This document shows, piece after piece, positions 18,146-27,806 of a stretch of DNA of 64,000 nucleotides. The stretch is from an uncultured Burkholderiales bacterium. GTDB lineage: Bacteria > Pseudomonadota > Gammaproteobacteria > Burkholderiales > Burkholderiaceae_C. Under the pieces are notes generated by a model. That model ran no database searches. It was not told the DNA's origin and saw only the letters and a list, made by a program, of their open reading frames with translations. The translations under genes and the position numbers were made by a program. The stretch lies in contig CALBSC010000038.1 in assembly GCA_937927685.1 (NCBI GenBank), positions 62,001 to 126,000 on the forward strand, read 5' to 3'. Within the stretch, counting starts at the first letter, position 1. Every line of letters starts with the position of its first letter.

Positions 18146-19008
18146 ACGGGAGCTCCCGAGCGCTGACGCTGCCAGGCCTGTAGTGCATTGATGAACAGCA
18201 GCAAGACAAAGGAAATCCCCAGCATCACCACCGCCACTGCCGTGGCCCCCGCATAGTCGTATTGCTCCAGTTTCCCGATGATGATGAGCGGCGTGATCTC
18301 CGAGACCATGGGCATGTTCCCGGCAATGAAGATCACCGAGCCATACTCACCCACCGCACGGGCAAAGGCCATGGCAAAGCCCGTGAGCAAGGCCGGGAAA
18401 ATGGCGGGGAGAATCACCCGGCTGAAAGTCTGCCAACGGGTTGCGCCCAGGCAAGTTGCCGCTTCTTCCAGTTCCTGCTCAGTGTCCTCGAGCACGGGCT
18501 GCACCGTTCGCACCACAAAGGGCAAGCCGATGAAAATGAGGGCGATCACCACACCGTTGGGGTTGAAGGCCAGCTGAATGCCCAGCGGCTCCAGGACCTG
18601 CCCCACCCAGCCGTTACCGGCCAGCAAGGCCGTGAGCGAGATGCCTGCCACCGCCGTGGGCAATGCAAACGGCAAATCCACCAGGGCATCCACCACTTTC
18701 TTGCCGACAAATTCATAGCGGACCAGCACCCAGGCCACCAGCAACCCGAAGACCACATTCACCAGCGCGGCCAGGAACGACGCACCAAAGGTGAGCCGGT
18801 AGGAGGCCATCACCCGCTCTCCCGTCACGGCGTCCCAGAACTGGGGCCAGGTCAAGGTGAACGTCTTGAACAACAGGGCGGACAGGGGGATCAGCACAAT
18901 CAGGCTGAGGTACAGCACGGTGATGCCGAGGGCCAAATTGAATCCTGGCAGGACGCGGTGCGGCCTGACACGACCCGAAGTCGCCGTGGAAAGTGACGGG
19001 AAATGCAT
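18142..19008 (-). CDS. cysT: Sulfate ABC transporter permease CysT (CysU)
   Basis: 288 aa membrane protein with six helices. The EAA motif is LEEAATCLGATRWQTFSRVILPAIFPAL, followed by GFAMAFARAVGEYGSVIFIAGN as in CysT/CysU. It shares the fold and motif layout with CysW encoded immediately downstream. About 100 bp separate it from the sbp stop at 19110; the gap is AT-rich for this region but shows no clear terminator. Confidence 0.95.
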   Translation of the reverse strand: MHFPSLSTATSGRVRPHRVLPGFNLALGITVLYLSLIVLIPLSALLFKTFTLTWPQFWDAVTGERVMASYRLTFGASFLAALVNVVFGLLVAWVLVRYEFVGKKVVDALVDLPFALPTAVAGISLTALLAGNGWVGQVLEPLGIQLAFNPNGVVIALIFIGLPFVVRTVQPVLEDTEQELEEAATCLGATRWQTFSRVILPAIFPALLTGFAMAFARAVGEYGSVIFIAGNMPMVSEITPLIIIGKLEQYDYAGATAVAVVMLGISFVLLLFINALQAWQRQRSGAPV

Positions 19009-19109
19009 GGGAGGGATTGTGCGGAGTCAGGCTTCAGAAGCAAACGAATATTCCATTGTTTGCTTATGCGCAAAATGTCTATGGAGCCCGCAGTCCACAC
19101 CTGCAAGGG

Positions 19110-20114
19110 CTATTTTTTCAAGTAAATCTGATCGAAGCTACCGCCATCCGCAAAGTGCGCGGGCGTGGCTTTGCTCCATCCGCCAAAGGCCTGATCGATG
19201 GTGACCAGTTTCAGTGCCGGAAATTGCTTGGCATATTTCGCCTGCGCCTTGGCTGAGACCGGCCGGTAGAAATTCTTGCCGGCGATGTCCTGCCCTTCGT
19301 CACTGTAGAGGTATTCCAGATAAGCGGTGGCCAGGGCTCGCGTGCCTTTTTTGTCGACGTTCTTGTCAACCACCGTGACCGCTGGCTCGGCCAGAATGGA
19401 CAAGGAGGGATAGACCACGTCAAACTTGGCGGAAAACTCTTTTTCCAGCAAGTAGGCCTCGTTTTCCCAGGCGATCAGCACATCCCCCTGGGCCCGCTGT
19501 GCAAAGGTGATGGTGGAGCCACGCGCCCCGGTGTCCAGCACCGGCACGTTCTCGAAGAGTTTCTTCACAAACTCACGGGCTTTGGCGTCCCCACCGTATT
19601 TTCTTTTGGCGAACTCCCAGGCCGCCAGGTAATTCCAGCGCGCACCTCCTGAGGTTTTGGGGTTCGGGGTGATGACCTTCACGCCAGGCTTGATCAAATC
19701 ATCCCAGTCGCGAATGCCTTTGGGATTGCCCTCTCGCACCACCAGCACGATGGTCGAGGTGTAGGGCGAACTGTTGTGGGTCAAACGCTTTTGCCAGTCT
19801 TTGGCAACCAGGTTGCCTTGCTCAAACAAGGCATCGGTGTCACCAGCCAGTGCCAGCGTCGCCACATCGGCATCCAGCCCGTCAATGATGGAGCGCGCTT
19901 GCTTGCCGGACCCGCCATGGGACTGCTTGATGCTGATGTCCTGCCCGGTCTTGACTTTCCAGTGCTTGGCGAAGGCCTGGTTGAACTCGGCGTACAACTC
20001 CCGCGTGGGGTCATAGGAAACATTGAGCAAGCTGGTTTGAGCCCCGGCCCCCAACGTGGTCGACACGATGGCCGCGATCAGCCAGCCCCGCACAAGTCGA
20101 TCAAACTTCAACAT
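19110..20114 (-). CDS. sbp: Periplasmic sulfate-binding protein
   Basis: 334 aa from the ATG at 20114, chosen because an AGGAG ribosome site lies directly before it and MLKFDRLVRGWLIAAIV begins a signal peptide cut near GAGAQ. Sulfate-binding family motifs: LLNVSYDPTRELYAEFN, QSHGGSGKQARSI, NPKTSGGARWNYLAAW (sulfate-binding loop) and a C-terminal YLYSDEGQ. It delivers sulfate (possibly thiosulfate) to CysTWA. The AT-rich leader at 20115-20265 is where a CysB-dependent promoter would be expected; no consensus could be assigned. Confidence 0.95.
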   Translation of the reverse strand: MLKFDRLVRGWLIAAIVSTTLGAGAQTSLLNVSYDPTRELYAEFNQAFAKHWKVKTGQDISIKQSHGGSGKQARSIIDGLDADVATLALAGDTDALFEQGNLVAKDWQKRLTHNSSPYTSTIVLVVREGNPKGIRDWDDLIKPGVKVITPNPKTSGGARWNYLAAWEFAKRKYGGDAKAREFVKKLFENVPVLDTGARGSTITFAQRAQGDVLIAWENEAYLLEKEFSAKFDVVYPSLSILAEPAVTVVDKNVDKKGTRALATAYLEYLYSDEGQDIAGKNFYRPVSAKAQAKYAKQFPALKLVTIDQAFGGWSKATPAHFADGGSFDQIYLKK

Positions 20115-20265
20115 CCATCTCTCCTGAACGAACGCAAACAAGCGTTGAAGGAGCGGATTCTGTCGCCGAGTCTTTAAAACTCAAACGACTGTTTTGATAT
20201 TTCCAAATAAGTTAAGCCCATATAGCCCTGCTGGGGGCACAGGGCTTGAAGCGACGGGGCCGGGC

Positions 20266-21258
20266 TCAATCCAGCTTGATGCGCGACTCGTCAATCACCC
20301 GGCTATACCGGTTGTACTCCTGCTGGATGTGCGTCCCAAAAGCCTGCGGCCCCAGGAAGGCAGGGAACATGCCGCCGCCCACCAGTTTGCTGCGCACCTC
20401 GGCCTCGGCGAGACTCGCACGCAAATCCTCAGCAATTTTGTTCACGACATCGTGGGGGGTGCCCGCGGGTGCCGCCAATCCAAACCAGACCACCGCCTCG
20501 TAGTCCTTGACACCCTGCTCAATCACCGTGGGGAGTTGGGGCAGGCTATCCAGTCGCTCCCGGGTGGTGATCGCCAGGGGGCGCAGCTTGCCCGACTCCA
20601 GCATGGACGCCACCTCGTTGAGGTTGGTCAGCACCATGGTCACATGGTTGCCCAGCACGGCGTTGGCGGCCAATCCGCCGCCCGTGAAGGCCGCGTAGGT
20701 GAAGTCGGTGCCCGTCTGGCGCTTCAAGGCTTCGCCGGCAATGTGCTGTGTCGTGGCAGGTCCCACCGTGGAATAGGACAACACGCCGGGTCTGGATTTG
20801 GCATCGGTCAACAGTTCATTGAGGGTGCGATAGGAACTGGCGCTGTTGACGGCAATGATTTGCGGCGAATGCGCCAGTTGGGCCACCGGATCAAAAGCAC
20901 GCAGACCGTCATACGGCAAGTTGGTGCGTAATTTCGCATTGATGGGCAGACTGTTGGCCACCACCAGCAAGGTGTAGCCGTCTGCAGGGGCCTTGGCCAC
21001 CAGGGCCCCGGCAATCACCGTACCGCCCCCCGGGCGGTTGTCCACCACGATGGACTGCCCCCAACGCTTGGACAGGCTTTGGCTGATGACACGCACCAGG
21101 GTATCGGCGGAACCGCCGGCCGGAAACGGCACCACGATGCGCACGGGCTTGGAGGGAAACGCCTGGGCTTGCGCCTGCCCCCACCCCACAGCCAGCGCCA
21201 GGGCAGCACCCCCCATCCATTGCATCAAGCGGCCGAAGGAAGGCTGGGGCATGGTCAT
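20266..21258 (-). CDS. Bug-type solute-binding protein (3)
   Basis: 330 aa. Signal peptide to about residue 32 (GQAQAQA), then FPSKPVRIVVPFPAGGSADTLVR, VVDNRPGGGTVIAG, PADGYTLL and LPQLPTVIEQG. The region normally reading HVPYKG is replaced by YAAFTGGG, so ligand selection may differ from the other Bug proteins here. It overlaps the enolase-superfamily gene by 4 bp and ends the nine-gene TTT operon. The operon therefore carries two receptors, one directly upstream of TctBA and this one at its far end. Confidence 0.94.
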   Translation of the reverse strand: MTMPQPSFGRLMQWMGGAALALAVGWGQAQAQAFPSKPVRIVVPFPAGGSADTLVRVISQSLSKRWGQSIVVDNRPGGGTVIAGALVAKAPADGYTLLVVANSLPINAKLRTNLPYDGLRAFDPVAQLAHSPQIIAVNSASSYRTLNELLTDAKSRPGVLSYSTVGPATTQHIAGEALKRQTGTDFTYAAFTGGGLAANAVLGNHVTMVLTNLNEVASMLESGKLRPLAITTRERLDSLPQLPTVIEQGVKDYEAVVWFGLAAPAGTPHDVVNKIAEDLRASLAEAEVRSKLVGGGMFPAFLGPQAFGTHIQQEYNRYSRVIDESRIKLD

Positions 21259-22676
21259 TTCTCCATTTGAGGTTGAATCAAGGGCGTCATGGCGGAAAAA
21301 TCCGGCATGGCGCTGCTGGCGAAGCCCACCTGATCAAGGCTGGCGATCTCCAGTCGCCCATCACGAATGCGCAACCGTGTGGCGCCGTGGCTGTGCTCGT
21401 ACACATCCGGGTGGGCCTGCAAAAATGCCTGCTGCTCATGGGCAGGCCGACTGGCCATGCCATTCACATAATGGTGCCCGTTGCGCTCCACATGGGTGAT
21501 GCCAAGGATATTGACCAAGGCCAGGTCCTGCTGCACCGACAAACCCGCCTGCACGGTGAGGTCCTCGCCCGACATGAAATAGCGGTGAGTGCCTTCCTGG
21601 TTCCAGGCGGCACAGCGGCCTGCATTCAGGAGCGACCGGTACACCCCCTTGCAGGTCTTACTGGAGATGCCGCTGTAGCCGCATGCTCGGGCACGAACGA
21701 AGGCGTCGAGTTCGCCATCGGATTCGTCGATGATCACCGGCCAACCCAGATCCGTGTGGCGAAGGTCGGTGTTCAGTGCGTTTTGCCGGGTCACCGGTTG
21801 CTCAATGAAGAGAATGCTCGCATTGAGCCGTTGCAGCGCTGGCGTGGCGCGCATGGCTTGCAACAATTCCAGCAATGCAGGCGCGTCGGGGTATTGCTCA
21901 TTGCCGTCCAGCGATACCTGGTAGGGGTGCGGCAAGGTATCCAGCACCTCGGCAATGCGGGTCAACCGCTGGACATCGGCCTGCAACTGCCCCCCCACCT
22001 TGAGCTTGAAATAGTGGTGGCCGTAGTGTTGCACCACCTGCTCCAGCGATTCCGGCAGACCATCGCCCACGGGTTCGGTGAGCTCATCGGTTCGAATGGC
22101 ATCGACCATGCCCACCGTGTGACGGGCATGCAGGTGCTCGGCCGGGTGAAGCGTGGCCAGAAAGTGGTTCCAGTCGATCCCCGCAAATTCGGCCATCGAG
22201 GCATCCAGACCGAAGAGGTTGGTCTGCACCGCCCGGTAAAAGGAGGTCTGTTGCAGGCGGCACAAGGCATCCATCACGGCCCGGTCGACCAGGGCGGGTC
22301 CGTAGTTGGCGAGCAAGGGGTTATGTCCGCGCTTGGCGCACACCTTCAGATGGGCGTGATGGTGCCGCGCAAAGTGTCCAAACGCCGTGGTGGCACCGGG
22401 TTCCGAGAGATACGCTTGTCTGGCCAGGTGCAGGACATCACGCTCCTGGTTGAAGTTGTCTTCGTCGCTCAGGGATGTATTCTTATCGAACCATTTGGGC
22501 ACGATCATTTCCGCGCTGGCACCCCAGCTGGAATGACCGTCGGGGGTTTCAATGCGGACCCGGACCGTGGCCTGGTGACAGCGCCTCAGGGTCACCACGC
22601 CAAAGCGAAACGGCATGCGCAACACCACCGGGTGCTCCAGCAATTCCACCTCGGCAATCTTGAAGACGGGTCTCAT
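21255..22676 (-). CDS. Enolase-superfamily enzyme with muconate-lactonizing-type catalytic residues
   Basis: 473 aa from the ATG at 22676, overlapping the upstream isomerase stop by 4 bp. A capping domain occupies about residues 1-190, then a TIM barrel. The acid/base and metal set is visible: Lys224-x-Lys226 (HYFKLKVGG), Asp257 and Asn259 (SLDGNEQY), Glu292 (FIEQPV), Asp317-Glu318 (VIIDESD) and Lys340 (SGISSKTCKG). Lysines on strands two and six place it with the muconate-lactonizing/dipeptide-epimerase subgroup rather than mandelate racemases, but it is about 100 residues longer than those. It probably abstracts a proton alpha to a carboxylate of the substrate imported by TctABC. Confidence 0.88.
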   Translation of the reverse strand: MRPVFKIAEVELLEHPVVLRMPFRFGVVTLRRCHQATVRVRIETPDGHSSWGASAEMIVPKWFDKNTSLSDEDNFNQERDVLHLARQAYLSEPGATTAFGHFARHHHAHLKVCAKRGHNPLLANYGPALVDRAVMDALCRLQQTSFYRAVQTNLFGLDASMAEFAGIDWNHFLATLHPAEHLHARHTVGMVDAIRTDELTEPVGDGLPESLEQVVQHYGHHYFKLKVGGQLQADVQRLTRIAEVLDTLPHPYQVSLDGNEQYPDAPALLELLQAMRATPALQRLNASILFIEQPVTRQNALNTDLRHTDLGWPVIIDESDGELDAFVRARACGYSGISSKTCKGVYRSLLNAGRCAAWNQEGTHRYFMSGEDLTVQAGLSVQQDLALVNILGITHVERNGHHYVNGMASRPAHEQQAFLQAHPDVYEHSHGATRLRIRDGRLEIASLDQVGFASSAMPDFSAMTPLIQPQMEK

Positions 22677-23503
22677 GTCAGCGCTTCCAGCAAGCCACGC
22701 ACATAGCCGACGGACCAGGCGGCACAACCCGGCCCATCGGGGACATAGACGAAGGGCTCCATGGCCACCACGCCGCTGTAGCCCTGGGACTGCAAGGCCT
22801 GCAGGATGGGCGCAAACCGCATGTCGCCCTGCCCGGGTGCACGGCGGTTGGGGTCATTGAGTTGCACATGGGCCAGAAGACCGGTGGGCATCCAACGCGC
22901 AATCAGGGTGGCGATGTCGTCCGGCTCGGCACGTCCGGCCGAACTGGTGTCCAGCATGGTCTTGAGCGCCGGATGGCCCACGTCGCGTACCACCGCGGCG
23001 GCCTGCTCCAGGGTGTTGATCAGCGGGGTTTGGTCTGATGACAGGGGTTCAATGCAGTAGGTCACCCCACAGCGGCCCGCCGCTTCTGCCGCCAGCGCCC
23101 AGGCCTGCGTGGCGCGCTGCAGCGCATCCGCCGGTGATTGCCCGGGCCACAGCTGACGCTGCCCGGGCGAGCCATGCACCAGATAGGTCCCGCCCACGTC
23201 GGCGCACACCTCGCACAGATGCTGCATCAGATCCACCGTGCGTTGCCACACCCCGGCATCCGGTGACGTGATGGACAAGCCCTCCGGCTTCACCAGCAGC
23301 CAGTGCAGTCCGGTGATAGCCATGTCATGCTGCTGCGCCGTGGCACGCACAGCACGGGCTTGCGCTGGCGTCATCGACTGCGGCGCATCGCACACGGTGA
23401 ATGGGGCCAGCTCCAGCCCGTCATAGCCCAGTAGACGCGCCAGCACGCACTGCTGTTCGAACGGCAGGGGCGCCAGCACTTCGTTGCACAAAGCCAGTTT
23501 CAA
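22673..23503 (-). CDS. Sugar phosphate isomerase/epimerase-like TIM barrel protein
   Basis: 276 aa xylose-isomerase-like (AP endonuclease 2) fold. MKLALCNEVLAPLPFEQQCVLARLLGYDGLELAPF is the usual N-terminus. Metal-site segments are YCIEPLSSD (Glu), LKTMLDTSSAGR (Asp), LAHVQLNDPNRRAPGQGD (His/Asp) and VVAMEPFVY (Glu). The family isomerises or epimerises keto-sugars and sugar acids. It is 10 bp from the tctA start side of the operon and overlaps the enolase-superfamily gene, so it should act on the same imported polyhydroxy acid. Confidence 0.92.
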   Translation of the reverse strand: MKLALCNEVLAPLPFEQQCVLARLLGYDGLELAPFTVCDAPQSMTPAQARAVRATAQQHDMAITGLHWLLVKPEGLSITSPDAGVWQRTVDLMQHLCEVCADVGGTYLVHGSPGQRQLWPGQSPADALQRATQAWALAAEAAGRCGVTYCIEPLSSDQTPLINTLEQAAAVVRDVGHPALKTMLDTSSAGRAEPDDIATLIARWMPTGLLAHVQLNDPNRRAPGQGDMRFAPILQALQSQGYSGVVAMEPFVYVPDGPGCAAWSVGYVRGLLEALT

Positions 23504-23513
23504 GGCATCGCTC

Positions 23514-25049
23514 CTATGCTGAAGACTTCTTGCTGAAGCTCAACCAACCCATGCTGACTCGCCACCAACGCGTCAGGCGCTGGTTGATGGCCGGCACATA
23601 CATCAGCATGGTGATGACGGTGACCGCAGCCAGCATGGCGCAGATGGGTCGTGTGAAGAACGGCTCGAGGCTGCCGTCGGACAACACCAGGCCGCGTCGA
23701 AGACTTTTATCCAGCAATTCGCCGAGCACCAGTCCCAGCACGAAGGGGGCCATTTCATAGCCGCGGCGCTTGAGGAAGAAGGCACCGATACCGATGACCA
23801 CCATGCAATACACATCAAACAGGCGCGAGGCAATGGCGAATGAGCCCACCGTGCACAGCACAAAGATGATGGGCATGAGCACGGTGCGGCGGATGCGCAG
23901 CACATGCAGCAGGGGGCGCACCCCAAACAGGCCGAACAACAGAATGCTGAACGTGGCCATGGTGGTCATGGCCACCACGTCATACACAAACTGCGGCGTC
24001 TTGATCATCAGCATGGGACCCGGCTGGATGCCGTGGATGATCATGGCCGCCATCAGCACGGCCGCTGGCGCAGAGCCCGGGATGCCCAGGGCCAGCGCGG
24101 GGATGATGCCCCCCGGAATGGCTGACATGTCGCCGGTTTCAGCGGCCATCAAGCCATCGATCGAGCCTTTGCCGAATTTCTCTTTTTCAGGGCTGACCGC
24201 TTTGGCCGCGGCGTAGGACATCCAGGCACCGGAATCTTCGCCAATGCCCGGCAGGATGCCGGTCACCACACCGATCACGCCCGAGCGGATCACCGTGCGC
24301 CAGTACTGGAACACTTCCTTGAAGCGCGGCAGGATGGAGTCGCGCATCTGCACCAGGCTGCGTTCGACCGGATCAGACAAGGTGCTGAGCACTTCGGCAA
24401 AGCCGAAGGCGCCAATCAGCGCCGGGATCAGCGCGATACCCCCCGACAACTCGTCCCAGCCCCAGGTGAAGCGGTCGTAGGCGTACAGACCTTCCTGACC
24501 GATTTGGGCCACGAGCAAGCCCAGGCAACCCATGATCCAACCCTTGATGGGATCTTCGCCGACGATGCTGCCGGACATGGCCACGCCAAAGAGGGCCAGC
24601 CAGAAAAACTCGAAGGCGCCGAAGGACAGCGCAATTTCAGCCAGTGCCGGTGTGAAGGCCGCCAGGCACAACACCCCGAACAGGGTGCCGGTGAAGGCCC
24701 CCGAGGTGGCAATGCCAATGGCCCGGCCCGCCTGCCCTTGCAGAGCCAAGGCATAACCATCGGCACAGGAGGCCGCATTGGCCGCCGTGCCCGGGATGTT
24801 GAGCAAGATGGCACTGCGGCTGCCGCCATACAGCGTGCCCACGTAAGCACAAATCAGGATCAGGATGGCGTCGTTGGGCGCCATCTTGATGGTGAGCGTG
24901 GTCAGCAAGGCAATGCACAGCGTGGCGGACAAGCCCGGCATGCAGCCCACCAGAATGCCCAGAAATGCGCCGCCCAGTCCATACATCAGTGACGCAGGAT
25001 TGAGAAAGCTGAGATAGGACTGTCCCAGCAAGGCCAAGCCGTCAAGCAT
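23514..25049 (-). CDS. tctA: Tripartite tricarboxylate transporter large permease TctA
   Basis: 511 aa, about 11-12 hydrophobic helices. TctA signatures: GAFLGILVGCMPGLSATLCIALL near the N-terminus, LYGGSRSAILLNIPGTAANAASCADGYALA, and a repeated GVVTGILPGIGEDSGAWMSYAAAKAVS half with GSIDGLMAAETGDMSAIPGGIIP. It is the sole TctA in the window and the sodium-coupled channel for the receptor encoded at 25653. The gap to tctB is 18 bp. Confidence 0.96.
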   Translation of the reverse strand: MLDGLALLGQSYLSFLNPASLMYGLGGAFLGILVGCMPGLSATLCIALLTTLTIKMAPNDAILILICAYVGTLYGGSRSAILLNIPGTAANAASCADGYALALQGQAGRAIGIATSGAFTGTLFGVLCLAAFTPALAEIALSFGAFEFFWLALFGVAMSGSIVGEDPIKGWIMGCLGLLVAQIGQEGLYAYDRFTWGWDELSGGIALIPALIGAFGFAEVLSTLSDPVERSLVQMRDSILPRFKEVFQYWRTVIRSGVIGVVTGILPGIGEDSGAWMSYAAAKAVSPEKEKFGKGSIDGLMAAETGDMSAIPGGIIPALALGIPGSAPAAVLMAAMIIHGIQPGPMLMIKTPQFVYDVVAMTTMATFSILLFGLFGVRPLLHVLRIRRTVLMPIIFVLCTVGSFAIASRLFDVYCMVVIGIGAFFLKRRGYEMAPFVLGLVLGELLDKSLRRGLVLSDGSLEPFFTRPICAMLAAVTVITMLMYVPAINQRLTRWWRVSMGWLSFSKKSSA

Positions 25050-25067
25050 GTGCGGTTCTCTTTCTGT

Positions 25068-25637
25068 TCAAGGCAGGCGCACCAGGAAAAATTCCTGGAA
25101 CACCAGGGTGATGACCCAACCGGCGATGACCCCAATCAGCAACGCCTTGATCAACACGCGGGGCACACTGAGTTCGGTCTTGGGATGCAACAACCCGATG
25201 GTCACCGTGAGGAAAATGGCCGCAGCTGCCCAAAAGGGCAGCCCCCGTCCGACCAGCCCACCGGTGAACCCCACACACAAGGCCAACACCAAGCCAATGC
25301 GCAGCTGGGCGCTGGACGACTGGGCCTCGGGGTCCGGGGGTGTGACGGCCACGGCTTCGCGCATCCGGCCCCAGGAACGCAACATCAGCAGGGCCCCGAA
25401 AAATATCAGGGCCACGCCCAGCAAACCCGGTAACAAACCGGGCACCGTGAAGGGGTTGGCGCCCTGGTTTTCCAGCCTGTCCATGCGCCAGGATTCAATG
25501 AGCGTTCCCCCGCCCAACAGCATCCAGAACACGGCATGGCGCATGTCCTGCCGGGGGGAGAACACCCTGGCCGGCGCATGCGGCAGCAGCGAGGCCTCCT
25601 CCCCCTGGAGCTCAGTCCCTGATGTGTGTTGCGTCAT
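25068..25637 (-). CDS. tctB: Tripartite tricarboxylate transporter small permease TctB
   Basis: 189 aa with four predicted helices (VFWMLLGGGTLIES, LLPGLLGVALIFFGALLML, IGLVLALCVGFTGGLVG, AAIFLTVTIGLLH) and a hydrophilic N-terminus of about 30 residues. Length and topology match TctB. It lies between the TctC (15-bp gap) and TctA (18-bp gap) genes, the standard order of a complete transporter. Confidence 0.92.
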   Translation of the reverse strand: MTQHTSGTELQGEEASLLPHAPARVFSPRQDMRHAVFWMLLGGGTLIESWRMDRLENQGANPFTVPGLLPGLLGVALIFFGALLMLRSWGRMREAVAVTPPDPEAQSSSAQLRIGLVLALCVGFTGGLVGRGLPFWAAAAIFLTVTIGLLHPKTELSVPRVLIKALLIGVIAGWVITLVFQEFFLVRLP

Positions 25638-25652
25638 GTCCTGCCCCCGGGA

Positions 25653-26660
25653 TCAAGGACGTGCCACACCTACCGTGTCAGGAGACACCTTGGCTTTGCC
25701 ACTGTCAAACAGCAACCAGGCATTGGCCTGCACCGCCGGCATCACGGCCTGCGCGGCCTGGGTTCCCTGGTAAGGCGCGAACAAGGCACCCCGGCTGGTG
25801 GCATATTTTTTCAGCGCATCGCTCTTGCTGATCTGCTCCGTCCAGATTTTTTCCAGGGTCTTCACCACGTCATCCGGTACGCCGTTGGGCACAAAAATAC
25901 CGAAGTGGTTGGCCGGCGCCTTGAAGCCTGGCAGCGTGATGCTCAAGGGCTCGATGGTGCCAAATCCTTCCAGGTCCAGGGCCTTGTCCGATACCGTGGC
26001 CAGCGGGCGGATCCGCTTGCCGCGGATCATGTCCGCTTGTTCCACCGCCAGTTGGGTGGTGACTTCGGTTTCACCGGCCACCGTGGCGACCACCGCAGGG
26101 TTGCCTCCGTCGTAGGTCACATGGCGGTACTTCACCCCCGTGTTCTTGGCGATCAACTCCATGGCGTTGTGCCCGGCCGAGGTCACGCCTGCGGTCGCTA
26201 CCGTCACCTGCCCTGGCTTGGCCTTCATGGCGTCCAGCAGATCCTTGGCGTTTTTGTAGGAGGTGTTGGGGTTCACACCCACGACCTGCACGTTGGCCAC
26301 GTTGAGGAACAGATGCCAGTCACTGATCCGGGTCTTGAGCATGCCCAGCGTTTCGTAACTGCCCAGATCCTGGGCGGCCCCTGCGGTCCAGGTGTACCCG
26401 TCCTTGGGGGCATCGAGTGCGCTCTTGGTGCCGATGGATCCCGATGCACCGGGCTGATTCACGATCACCACTTTCTGTCCCAGGGCCTTCTCCACCTCGG
26501 CGGCGGTGACCCGCGTGACCTGGTCGGTTGAACCACCCGCTGCCCAGGGCACGATGATGGTGATCGGCCGCGTGGGCTTCCAGTTCTGGGCTTGAACGCC
26601 GCCCAGAGAACCGATGCCCAACGCCAAGGCCAGCGCTTGAATGAGGTGTCGTTTTTGCAT
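25653..26660 (-). CDS. tctC: TctC solute-binding protein of the complete TTT system (Bug 4)
   Basis: 335 aa from the ATG at 26660 (signal peptide MQKRHLIQALALALGIG, cut near GVQAQ). Motifs: TRPITIIVPWAAGGSTDQVTRV, VNQPGASGSIG, KDGYTWTAG, AGVTSAGHNAMELI and KYRHVTYDGG, where the usual HVPYKG is changed. The W-containing ligand loop and the adjacent tctBA genes make this the cognate receptor. Substrate is unknown; the operon suggests a polyhydroxy or sugar-derived acid. Confidence 0.94.
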   Translation of the reverse strand: MQKRHLIQALALALGIGSLGGVQAQNWKPTRPITIIVPWAAGGSTDQVTRVTAAEVEKALGQKVVIVNQPGASGSIGTKSALDAPKDGYTWTAGAAQDLGSYETLGMLKTRISDWHLFLNVANVQVVGVNPNTSYKNAKDLLDAMKAKPGQVTVATAGVTSAGHNAMELIAKNTGVKYRHVTYDGGNPAVVATVAGETEVTTQLAVEQADMIRGKRIRPLATVSDKALDLEGFGTIEPLSITLPGFKAPANHFGIFVPNGVPDDVVKTLEKIWTEQISKSDALKKYATSRGALFAPYQGTQAAQAVMPAVQANAWLLFDSGKAKVSPDTVGVARP

Positions 26661-26747
26661 GTCAGTCTCCTTGTGTGTGAATCGTGATTGAAACTCGTGA
26701 AATGGGGTGTCGCCAAGGGGCATCCGGTTGGATGGACGCTGGGCAGG

Positions 26748-27806
26748 TCAATTCAGCCACCGTGCCAGGTGTTCCCGAACAAAGTTGTCGTCGGTCAATT
26801 CGGGATGATCGCGCGTGACCCGGTCAAGCGCCTCGGCCTGGCCCGGGCTCAAACCCTCTTGTGGATCCAGGCACCAGATGCCGTCGAACAGGCCTTGTCG
26901 GCGCAATATTTCATGGCAGCCGGCGATGCACCCCGCGAAGTCATGGTCCACATCGAACAGCGCACTGTTGCAGTCCGTGACCGCCGCATCAAGTGCCAGC
27001 ATGTCAGATGAAACGGTGGGCAAGGTCGCCGCATCCCGGCATTGCTGAAAAACGCGAACCGCCTGCTGCGTCCAGACACTCCAGTGACCCAGCAAGCCTC
27101 CGCGGACGCGAACCGTGACGGGCTGTCCCTGTCGCTGCACCACATACGGCGTGAGCAAATCCAGCACAATGTGGTCATCGTTGCCCGTGTAGAGGGTGAT
27201 GCGATGCTCAGCCTGTGCCGCGACCACACCGCGCACCACATCCAGCGTGCGATAACGGTTGAACGGCGCCATCTTGATCGCCACCACCTGCTCGATTCGG
27301 GCAAAGGCTTCCCAGAACCCGGCATCCAGCACGCGCCCCCCCACGGCGGGCTGCAGGTAAAAACCCACCAGCGGAATCTCACTCGCCACCGAGCGGCAAT
27401 GCGCCAACAACTCGTCGGTACTGGCCGAGCGCAAGGCCCCCAGACTGAGCAGTCCCGCGTCATACCCCAGGCTGCGTGCCAGACGGGCTTCGGCACACGC
27501 TTGCGCGGTGCCTCCGGCCAGGCCGGCCACCATGGCAATGGGTCGCTGCCCCCCCAAAGGCACCCAGTTGCGCGCGGTGTCCATGGCCAGCTCGAGCACA
27601 CGGGGATACAACCCGCACTCGCGAATGGCAAATTGTGTGGAGTGAACCCCCACCGCCAGACCACCGGCACCCGCGTCCAGGTAGTAGCGGCTCAAGGCGC
27701 GCTGACGACGCTCATCGAGTTGGCGATTCGCGTCCAGCGCCAGCAAGTGCGCAGGGATCACGGCGCCTTGACGCAACACGTCGAGTGAGGTTTCAGTAGT
27801 GGCCAT
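26748..27806 (-). CDS. Dihydrodipicolinate synthase (DapA) family aldolase/dehydratase
   Basis: 352 aa from the ATG at 27806. TIM barrel with LDANRQLDERRQRALSRYYLDAGAGGLAVG as the N-terminal signature, Tyr150 (GFYLQPAVGG) as catalytic Tyr and Lys178 (VVAIKMAPFNRY) as Schiff-base lysine. It is about 55 residues longer than DapA, with an extended C-terminus. The family forms or cleaves pyruvate aldol products or dehydrates keto-deoxy sugar acids. It overlaps the epimerase gene by 14 bp and precedes tctC by 87 bp. True DapA is unlikely in this setting. Confidence 0.92.
   Translation of the reverse strand: MATTETSLDVLRQGAVIPAHLLALDANRQLDERRQRALSRYYLDAGAGGLAVGVHSTQFAIRECGLYPRVLELAMDTARNWVPLGGQRPIAMVAGLAGGTAQACAEARLARSLGYDAGLLSLGALRSASTDELLAHCRSVASEIPLVGFYLQPAVGGRVLDAGFWEAFARIEQVVAIKMAPFNRYRTLDVVRGVVAAQAEHRITLYTGNDDHIVLDLLTPYVVQRQGQPVTVRVRGGLLGHWSVWTQQAVRVFQQCRDAATLPTVSSDMLALDAAVTDCNSALFDVDHDFAGCIAGCHEILRRQGLFDGIWCLDPQEGLSPGQAEALDRVTRDHPELTDDNFVREHLARWLN

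Noticed and set aside
21267..22706. 479-residue plus-strand open frame
   Set aside because: It mirrors the enolase-superfamily gene on the other strand; codon and residue composition are those of an antisense shadow.
26748..27806. Genuine dapA for lysine biosynthesis
   Set aside because: The protein is about 55 residues longer than DapA and lies in a transport and catabolic operon, so a DapA-family catabolic enzyme is the better reading.
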